Below, piece by piece: positions 54,712-64,000 of a DNA stretch of 64,000 bases. Source of the stretch: Tillandsia leiboldiana (taxonomy: Eukaryota; Streptophyta; Magnoliopsida; Poales; Bromeliaceae). The DNA lies in assembly GCA_029204045.2 (NCBI GenBank), contig CM055062.1, forward strand, positions 5,537,911 through 5,601,910. The letters are read 5' to 3'. Within the stretch, counting starts at the first letter, position 1, and every line of letters starts with the position of its first letter. The notes beneath the pieces are model-generated. The model made no database searches and had not been told where the DNA came from. It saw only the letters and a list, made by a program, of their open reading frames with translations. The position numbers were made by a program, and so were the translations under genes.

Positions 54712-57310
54712 TCCCATTTTCGTCGATGTTCGGTCTGAGAGGTTCCCTGTGCTACGGCGAAGGATTTTTTGGACGATTTTCATGGCAGCGTGTTCGTAAG
54801 AGGTAGGCCTTCGATTTCCGTGTTGATCATTTTGCTTCGTTTTGGGTTTTTGGTGGGGTTCCCTAGGCATCTTTTGACCCTATTTTCTGCGGCAACATTT
54901 TGGACAGCGGTGGAGTGTTCTTTTTATATCTTGGCCTCCGGGTGTCGGAACGGGGCGTATAAGTATCGATTTTCATCTACTCGTCGCGAGGATTGCAGCC
55001 GTAATTTTTCTGGATTTTTCATAGGACTGCGCACAGGTGAAAAACCCCATTTTTCTGTGTTGTTTTGCAAAATAGCAAGTGATGTTTTTGGGGGAGGTCC
55101 ATTTATGCCGAGTGCGATTCTTTTGCAGTGGCTCGTAGATTCTGGGTGTTTTGCAAAAAAAATGAAGTTGAACCACGAGGAGTCTTCTACAGTTGTGGAT
55201 TTGCGCATTTCAGGTGGGTTGAATTTTCCTCCAAATCGACGGACTATTTTCTAATTCTATCTGATAGTGGACATACATGATAGAGTTAGTGACTTATTTA
55301 TTGATCCAAATATATGCATGTTATCGTGGGGAATTTATTTACCGATGTATGATGATGCATGATAGTATCTGGGAATAATGGTTGGTTAAATGATTATATG
55401 CTAGAGTTGACATTTTGAGCATCGATTATATTCCATGTTAAACTGTGTAACTTGACTTAGCACCCCGTCATATGCTGCATGTTCAACCAGACTAGTAGAA
55501 AACCCTCACTTGGGTTAGATTCTTTTATGCTTTAGCCTTCCTACACATTGCATGTTTCTTCCTGGACTTAGAGTTTTCTCCTCGCCCGGGTAGTGGGCCG
55601 AGTGGTCGGGATAGTGTAGGACGCATGTTACGCTCGTCCCGGGGGCCGAGTGGAGTCTGGTGGTAGAGGTTAGTTTGGTGCTAGTGTCGGGAGCCGTTTG
55701 GGATGACGGTGATCCCCGGGTGTTGGGTTTTTCCCCTGATTTTGGTTCATCGCGACGGAGTAGGGGCGATATTGATCTTATGTTAGCAGGACCTTGAACC
55801 CAGAGATAATTTTGGATACACATGATTTTGGTAAACTAGTTTTCTTTCCAAGCTCCTGAGGGATGCCAGAACCCGTTCTCATTTGATTAGGGCAAAGGCA
55901 CCAGTCCTTCGGGACTTAGGAAAATAAAACCGTCTTTAACTGATTTTCTTAAAGAACTAAATGATATTAAAATTGGGTTTTCCTCCAAGCAAGATGGTTT
56001 TCTAAAAAGGAAGTTATTTTTTTGTCGTCGCCCAAAGAGGGGCCGAGCAAAAGGGTTTTCGGAAATAAATGTCATCTTTTATATAAATCTCCGCACCCCG
56101 CTGAGGGTTGCGTAATCTGGGTTCCAAGGGCTGCCTCCTTTCGGGACGAGAGCTACAGGCGGTTGTGCTTGGAACCTGTTCTTGTTTGATTGGGGTTGTA
56201 GGCGTCAGCTTCCCGTACTTCTCGGTCCCGGTGTTGTTGGTCGGTTGGGTTCGATGTCGGGCCGATGGGTGTTCCGGTCTCGGTGTGGTTAGACGGTTGG
56301 GTTCATGTGTTGGGTTGGCGAGTTCTTTCGATCTGTTCGATTGCGGTTTCGATTATAGCCTACATGTGCTACAGTTTTGGTTCGCGATCTCTGCTTGGTT
56401 CTTTTCCTCAGTGGGGTCGCTCCCCCTGAGTGTCGCTCCAGATGCGATGGTATATTGGTTCGTGGTACGCCCTACGTAAATCCTGCCCATGCGTGGGAGG
56501 TGGTTGTAGGTGAGCATTTATTAGTCCGTTGGGACGCCTACGTAATTCCTGCCCAATGCTTGGGAGGTGGTTGTAGATTAGCGCAGGCTTGACTGGTCAT
56601 TTTTGGCAGTCATTACGATTGGGTATTTTTGGGCACCTCGAGTTAGAGTGGTTGCATATCATCATCTGTTTTATCCGCCTATTGAGCATTATAGATAGAG
56701 GCATGGTAGCTGTAGATTTATGTTCCAGCTATTTTATTGTATCCTCAGTATTCCAGTTATCTTATGCCTCTAGTAAACTTAGTGGGCAGACCGTAGGGTT
56801 GGAGACGGTACCCACTGAGAACTACGTGATGGTGTAGTTCTCACACCCTCTGTTGGTGACAGTTTTGCAGAGGTTTTCCTTCCGTCCCAACTTCAGTTGA
56901 CTCGACGGACCGTGGTGAGAGAGTCGCGTGATAGATCCCTACCAGTGTTGTCATTTGGTAAGATAGAGGTACCAACCCGGATTGTGGGTTTTACTGTACA
57001 CTGTTGTATTTATGATTTTAGTTTATCTCCCTTTTTGGATTCATAGATGATGTATAGGTGGATTTTACTTGTATTCAGTCTCTGTGGACCAGATTATTGT
57101 ATTATTATTTTGGGAGATGGATATTGTATCTTTATTTTAGTTGTACAGTGGTTTCAGATTTTTATTACAGCAGTTATTTTCAGCTCTAATATCTGTATAG
57201 TTGGTAGTTGTTACTTTTCAGGTTGGACGCTTCGCCTATGCGGGATTTCCTGTATAGGTGGCGGATCTGTTGGCGAGCTCGGGTCGCAGTTTCGACGCCG
57301 TAGCGTGATA
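54712..57310 (+). repeat. Right part of another large gypsy LTR, plus orientation
   Basis: It ends GGCGGATCTGTTGGCGAGCT, then TCGACGCCGTAGCGTGATA. Compare the reverse complement of the nested LTR start: GGCGGATCTGTTGGCGAGCC, then CCGGGGCGTGACA. Upstream, GGTACCCACTGAGAACTAC and GTAGTTCTCACACCC occur in the same order as in the other LTRs. The left end is missing, probably because the gag-only element inserted into or recombined with it. After 57310 the gag of the next element resumes, so this was an insertion, probably a solo LTR. Frames within it are not genes. Confidence 0.65.
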
Positions 57311-57312
57311 GC

Positions 57313-60300
57313 CTGAAACAAGAGAATCGCTCCGTCGAGGAGTACTCGGAAGAGTTTGATCATCTTATGATGCGATGCGGCATTTATGAACCGGAAGAGC
57401 AAACCATCACTCGTTACCTTGGTTTGCTTCGTCGTGAGATTTTCAACATCGTCAACCTCCAACTTTATTGGGCATACAACGACGTCTACAAGCTTGCGAT
57501 TAAGGCGAAGAGGCAACTCAAGCCAAAGGATGAACGTCGACCATCTAGTGCCAGTAGTACTCTACCCATAGGCCGTGAGAACGCTTATAACCGGGGGAGT
57601 GCTTCTCAAGTTTCTAAGGCCATATCTCTAGAGTCCTACCTAAAGCAAGAGGCGGTGGCTACTTCCAGTCATCCTAGTTCTTCCAACTCCAACCTGCGGC
57701 GATGCTATAAATGCCAAGGCCTCAGACATATTGCCTCTGAATGTCCAAATAGGAGAATTGTTACTCTCTTAGAGGAGACACCTAATGTAGAGGAAGGTCT
57801 CGAAACTACTTCACCTGTGTATGATGAAGAGGTAGAAGAGAAAAATGAAGTCACCTATGGCGACGGAGGTGAGGCTCTTGTCATTCGGCGAGCTTTAAGT
57901 GCTACACCCGTTGAGAGTGATGATTGGCTTTGCAACAATATTTTTCACACACGGTGCACTTCTCATGGCAAGGTATGCAATGTTAATATAGATGGGGGTA
58001 GTTATGAAAATGTGATTTCTACTACTATGGTAAAGAAGTTACAACTTCGTGTAGAGAAACATTCCCAGCCATATAAACTCTCATGGCTTAAGAAAGGAAA
58101 TGATGTGAAAGTAGAGAAAAGGTGTTTGGTTGGCTTTTCTATTGGTAAAAATTATAAGGGTGAGGTGTGGTGTGATGTCATCCCTATGGATGCATGTCAC
58201 TTACTTCTTGGACGTCCTTGGCAATATGATAGGAAGGTCATACATGATGGCTTTAAGAACACTTATACATTTACCAAGGATAGGGTTAAAATCACACTAG
58301 GTCCTTCCAACCCTGAGTATTTATCCAAACTTTCTACAAGAGAGGATAAAAGCTTGTACTCTAAGTCACTATTTCTTAAGGAGCTGTCAGAATCTAGTGA
58401 GGCATATGCTTTACTTATTGTGGAGGAAAATAAAATGAAAAATGAAATACCTCCTATTATCCTTCCTCTTATTCATGAGTTCAAATATGTGATTCCGAAC
58501 GAGATTCCACCCTGTCTTCCACCTATGCGGGAGATCCAACATTGCATTGACCTACTGCCGGGCGTCGCTATACCCAATAAGGCAGCCTATCGAATGAATC
58601 CAAAGGAAAATGAGGAACTACAACGACAAGTTGAAGAGCTTACTCGCAAAGACTTGGTGCGAGAGAGTATGAGCCCATGTGCAGTGTCGGCGTTATTGGT
58701 TCCAAAGAAAGATGGCTCTTGGCGCATGTGTGTGGATAGTAGAGCGGTCAACAAAATCACTATTAAGTACCGCTTTCCTATTCCGCGACTCGACGATCTT
58801 CTTGACCAACTTCATGGTGCCTCGGTTTTCTCCAAAGTTGATCTAAGGAGTGGCTACCATCAAATCCGTATGCGCCCTGGTGATGAATGGAAAACGACGT
58901 TCAAGACGCGTGATGGTCTCTACGAGTGGATGGTCATGTCATTCGGCCTCTCAAATGCTCTAAGCACTTTTATGCGGCTTATGAACCATGTATTCAAACC
59001 CTTTATTGACAAGTTTCTTGTTGTTTATTTTGATGATATTTTGATCTACAATAACAACAATGAGGAGCATATGGCGCATCTTCGGCAAGTATTCCAAATT
59101 CTACGAGAGCAAAAGCTATTCGCCAACTTAAAGAAATGCGAATTTGTGACAAATAGCTTAATTTTTTTGGGCTATGTTGTCTCGGCCGAAGGTATCAAGA
59201 TGGATCCAGCAAAGGTTGAGGCCATTATTACGTGGCCCGAACCTACTTCACTTCATGACATTCGAAGCTTTCATGGCCTTGCTTCATTCTATCGGCGTTT
59301 CATCAAAGGCTTTAGCACCATCATCACCCCTATCACTGATTGCTTGAAAGGAGGATCTTTCAAATGGACGGATAATGCAAAGAATAGTTTTAAGCTCCTC
59401 AAAACAAAGATGATAGAAGCTCCTCTTCTCACGCTCTCTGACTTCAACATAGTGTTCGAGATAGAGTGCGACGCCTCAAATGTTGGAATCGGCGCAATTC
59501 TTAGCCAAGAAGGTAAACCTCTCACCTTCTTTAGTGAAAAGTTGAATAATTCTTGACAAAATTATTCTACTTATGACAAAGAGTTTTATGCTATTGTTCG
59601 AGCTTTGGAGCATTGGCGCCACTATCTTTTTTGTAAAGAGTTTGTTCTATTCTCTGATCATGAGGCCTTAAAGTATATTCATGGCCAGTACAAACTCAAC
59701 CGTAGGCATGCTAAATGGGTAGAGTTTTTACAAGCTTACACTTTTTATATTAAACATAAGGCGGGTAAGCAAAATAAGGTGGCAGATGCTTTGAGTCGAA
59801 GATATGCTTTACTTTCAACCATGCAAGTGCAAGTTTTAGGCTTTGAGGTGCTCAAGGAGCATTATGAGGATGATTCATATTTTGGCAAAGTGTGGAAAGA
59901 ATGTTCTAATGGGTCTTACAACAACTTTATTCTCCACGATGGCTATCTTCTCAAAGGCAACCTTCTATGTATTCCTCAATGTTCCCTACGTCATTTTATT
60001 ATAAAGGAAGCTCATGAAGGAGGGCTTAGTGGCCACTTTGAGAGAGACAAGACAGCAGTTCTATTACAAGAGCATTTTTATTGGCCACACTTATATAAAG
60101 ATGTTTCTAACTATATTGCAAGGTGCAGAACGTGTCATATTGCTAAGAGCCATGTTCAAAATACCGGCCTCTATACTCCTTTGCCAGTTCCAAATGCACC
60201 CTAGGAGGATGTGAGTCTTGACTTTGTTTTAGGTCTACCGCGCACTCAACGGCACAAGGACTCTATCATGGTGGTTGTTGATCGATTCTCTAAAATGGCA

Positions 60301-60995
60301 CATTTTGTTCCATGTACGAAAACGATGGATGCTACTCTCATCGCCGACCTCTACTTCCGAGAGATTGTTAAGCACCATGGCATTCCGAAGACAATCACGT
60401 CCGACCGAGATCCAAAGTTTGTCGGCCATTTTTGGCGTACTCTATGGAGGAAGTTGGGCACTACCCTCCAATTTAGCTCTTCTCATCATCCCCAAACCGA
60501 TGGTCAAACTGAAGCCGTCAATCGAAGCTTGGATAATCTTCTACGAAGTTTAGTGGGGAAGAATATTCGACAATGGGATCAAGTTTTGCCGCAAGCGGAA
60601 TTTGCATACAACCGGTCTTCTAGTCAAACAACAACAGTGATGCGGATGAACAAGCCAAGCACATTAAGCAACTCCACGAGTAAGTTCGAGCTCGAATCAT
60701 TAAGCACAAAGAGAAGTATCAAAAGGCAACTAACAAACATCGTAAATCGGCGGCATTCAAAGAGGGTGATTTAGTATGGGTGCATCTTCGCAAAGAGCGC
60801 TTTCCACGAGGCCGACATGGCAAGCTTAAACCGAGAGTAGATGGACCATTCAAGGTATTAAAAAAATTCGGTGAGAATGCCTACATGATCGAGTTGCCCG
60901 ACGAGTACAATGTTTCAGCGACTTTCAATGTTGTGGATCTTTCACCGTATTATACCGAATTTGAGGACAAGTTCTTTTCAACCGGGGAAGAATGA
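57313..60995 (+). pseudogene. gag-pol: Gypsy gag-pol polyprotein, near-continuous but inactivated
   Basis: One frame runs 57313-59556, then TGA, then to 60204, TAG, and on to about 60640. In order: gag end, zinc knuckle CYKCQGLRHIASEC (57703-57744), protease-like NVNIDGGSYENVI, RT with VDSRAVNKITIKYRFPIP and an intact VVYFDDILIY box (about 59020-59050). RNase H follows: FEIECDASNVGIGAIL, then YSTYDKEFYAIV and VADALSRR. Integrase has the H-H and CRTCH finger, SLDFVLGLPR (Asp), SDRDPKF (Asp) and QTDGQTEAVN (Glu). Near 60640 about 40 codons are lost and the frame shifts. After a TAA at 60681 the basic end (GDLVWVHLRKERFPRGRHG) closes at 60995. The first two stops replace Arg- and Trp-type codons. 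Confidence 0.88.
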
Positions 60996-61554
60996 CACCG
61001 TCCTTGAAATTGATGGATGAAGCCATTACTCACTCAATAAATGCTAGTTTTGAAATAAATACGTCATTTAGTTTTTCTATAAATTATCTTTTCGTTTTTC
61101 TATAAAATTAATGTGTCTTTTGATATTCCTAAAAATGTCTTTTAATATTTCTAAAAATATCTTTTAGATTTTCTATAAAATTAATGAGTGAGTTAATATA
61201 TAGGGAAGTTGAAAGGTCATTTGAAAGGCTATATATATGTAATAATTTATGATGAAAGAAACAAGTTAAGTTGAGTTGAATTTTTTACTTTCATTTGAGA
61301 AAAATTATTTCTTCTTATTTTGCTCCTATCTCCTAAATGGATTTTTTATGAGAGAAGAGTGTTACTTGAGTGCTGCAGTTGGTGGAGTCCTTGCGGTAGC
61401 AAGTATTACTCGATCATTACGTTGGTAGATTCCGTGTAGTGGTGAGTGTGCTCGAGTTCGGCATGGTGGATTCTACGACGGCCAAGTATTTATCGGTTCG
61501 TTTTTTTTCTATCTCCGCGCACCCTTTAAGTTCCGGCGTCAAAGATGATCGACA
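60993..61554 (+). repeat. 3' LTR of the second gypsy element
   Basis: It starts TGACACCGTCC directly after the purine tract GGGGAAGAA; the polyprotein stop codon overlaps its first bases. The end at GATCGACA (61554) is a guess, since the 5' LTR is not available for comparison. Confidence 0.55.
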
Positions 61555-61562
61555 CTCTTTTT

Positions 61563-61633
61563 TTTCTTGAGCTTGTTGATGTCCTCGACGTGGTCAATGC
61601 AGTGACCAATGATGGGCTTGAATCGGGCTTCAT
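61563..61633 (-). pseudogene. Short coding-like fragment, unidentified
   Basis: Minus strand frame NEARFKPIIGHCIDHVEDIN followed by KLKK looks like real protein sequence (codon-like composition, balanced charges). It begins with no acceptor and ends in a poly-A-like stretch. Only about 24 residues remain. Family not recognised. Confidence 0.3.
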
Positions 61634-62889
<1,256 letters not shown>

Positions 62890-63036
62890 AAACTCGAAAT
62901 TAATGAGCTCGAGATCGAATCGCTCGTTTAGTAAACGAGTCGAATACGAGCCGAATTTTTCAGCTCGTTTAATAAATAAGCTGAACACGAGCTGAGATCA
63001 GTTCGCTCGTGTTCGGCTCGATAACAGCTCGAATAC

Positions 63037-63083
<47 letters not shown>

Positions 63084-63332
63084 AATGTTCTTATAAATTT
63101 TACTATTTAAATTTTATGTCAACATAATATAAAAAAATTATTTTTTTATAAATTTTAATTATTAAATTAAGATTTTAATTTTTAATTTTTTTTTTAACTT
63201 ATTAAGTGAGAATGAAAATTGTTTGTGAGCCGGCTCGTATTCGGCTCGTTAATAAACGAGCCGAATACGAGCCAAATTTTTTAGTTCGATATTTAAATGA
63301 GTCAGTTCGTGTTCGGCTCGTTGACACTCCTA
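62890..63332. mobile_element. hAT element, second copy of the 9788-10657 family, left end lost
   Basis: Shares GAGCTCGAGATCGAATCGCT, then TTAGTAAACGAGTCGAA and GCTCGATAACAGCTCGAATA with the 9788 copy, as well as the right end GGCTCGTTGACACTCCTA. It enters the homology about 45 bp inside, so the left terminal repeat is missing. ACTCAAA occurs at both borders (62885-62891 and 63332-63338), a possible trace of the target duplication. It contains an (AT)n tract at 63040-63079. Confidence 0.7.
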
Positions 63333-64000
63333 CTCAAATGTGAAGCAAATCTACAAATTTTATCTGGTTTGCTAGCTGTAGTTGCATCTCGATCCGTATT
63401 ACAATTGGAGTTGCAGTTGGAGGCCCAACTGGTGCATTTCGGACTATGCCCAAATCAGGCGCGGCAGCAATTGAAAAGAATAAATATTATACATAAGAGG
63501 TAACCATACTTACCCACTCACATCTTAAATAATAATAATAATAAAAAGAATAAATCCTAATTTTTGGGGAATAGATATTTTCATCCTACATACAAAATAA
63601 TAAAATTTGCAAATGCTACCAGCAAGGAAATAGAAAATTTGTGATTCAATCACCTTACATACTAGCAAACGAATTACGTGCAAGTATAAACTGTATAACT
63701 ATATATATTTCCAATTATACATAGGATGTATCTTTAATTGTACTCTGTAGATAAACTAATTATTTATAATTAATTACTTCATGAATAAGACACTCACACC
63801 ACCCTCTAGGACGTAATTACATACACCACTAGTTGTTTCTATATACGTAGATCTCCTCGTCCACATGCCACCACAAATAAAGTGCTACGTGTCCAAAAAA
63901 TCCTTTCCCTCCCCAAGAAACGGAGCAAAAGGTCCGCATGGGTCCACGTACGTACATGCTCAGCCACGGATCACCCTAACAACGTATAAATTTGCAATAA
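63333..64000. other. Right-edge DNA, possible promoter region
   Basis: No coding sequence recognised. Near the edge TACGTGTCC (63886-63894) contains an ABRE-like ACGTGTC core, and CCACGTACGTACATG (63943-63957) an ACGT cluster, in unusually mixed-composition DNA. This could be upstream sequence of a gene beyond the window; the evidence is weak. Confidence 0.3.

Larger units (their letters stand above)
57311..61554 (+). mobile_element. Second gypsy element, 5'-interrupted, possibly CRM-like
   Basis: From 57313 the gag frame is already open (ENRSVEEYSEEFDHLMMRCG); its 5' LTR and gag start are missing from this side. The polyprotein runs through zinc knuckle, protease, RT, RNase H and integrase and ends 8 bp from a purine tract (GGGGAAGAA) and the 3' LTR. 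No chromodomain follows the integrase end (FNVVDLSPYYTEFED). A coding end that abuts the LTR without a chromodomain recalls the centromeric CRM clade, but the clade call is tentative. Confidence 0.75.

Noticed and set aside
54769..56479. Frames of 161 and 123 codons at 54769-55254 and 56108-56479
   Set aside because: They lie within LTR sequence and show no motif or codon bias.

Overview
The window is plant nuclear DNA: AT-rich, with many (AT)n and (GA)n microsatellites, plant-type splice sites, a beta-cyanoalanine synthase gene and deeply nested Ty3/gypsy retrotransposons. The elements resemble those of large monocot genomes, and pineapple or a relative would fit, but the species assignment is a guess. 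No bacterial-style operons, CRISPR arrays, rRNA or tRNA genes were seen. A run of exactly 100 N (23901-24000) marks a scaffold gap.

Layout. 1-4.2 kb: AT-rich DNA with two oppositely oriented non-autonomous hAT elements (perfect 8-bp target duplications), one nested in an older inverted-repeat MITE. 4.3-7.5 kb: six clean exons of a beta-cyanoalanine synthase (OAS-TL family). These encode the C-terminal 258 residues; the N-terminal exons with the PLP lysine are not in the window. 8.7-13.1 kb: decayed repeats and a third hAT element. 13.25-20.8 kb, perhaps to 23.7 kb: a block whose left edge is a textbook Helitron 3' terminus on the minus strand. It carries fragments of at least five unrelated plant genes, all on the minus strand: a PPR protein, a RIN4/NOI protein, a GH51 arabinofuranosidase, an ArfGAP and a GAT1_2.1-like glutamine amidotransferase. 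Two possible exons of unknown origin, a 601-bp direct duplication and a 41-bp minisatellite are also there.

24.97-43.80 kb: an old Ty3/gypsy chromovirus (505-bp LTRs, PBS, gag, protease, RT, RNase H, integrase, chromodomain), riddled with stops. Its gag is split by a young minus-strand retroelement (25839-35546; 2881-bp LTRs about 99% identical, 5-bp TSD) with only gag/protease remnants inside. Its 3' end is split by a 3519-bp solo LTR (39398-42916, 5-bp TSD).

43.9-49.9 kb: a small CACTA-like element, the left end of a larger CACTA element with a transposase-associated domain, and repeat-poor DNA. 49.97-54.71 kb: a minus-strand LTR element coding only gag (TR-GAG type), one LTR truncated. 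54.71-57.31 kb: the right part of another large LTR. 57.31-61.55 kb: a second gypsy element lacking a chromodomain, possibly CRM-like, with a near-continuous but stop-containing polyprotein and a 3' LTR. 61.5-64 kb: a palindromic MITE bordered by mirror-image microsatellites, a second copy of the 9.8-kb hAT family, and DNA with a possible ABRE-like box near the edge.

The only candidate for an active host gene is the cyanoalanine synthase. The rest records transposition: insertion, nesting, solo-LTR formation, mutational decay and gene-fragment capture. The most unusual item is the Helitron-like gene-fragment block, followed by the two non-autonomous retroelements that appear to have depended on enzymes supplied in trans.
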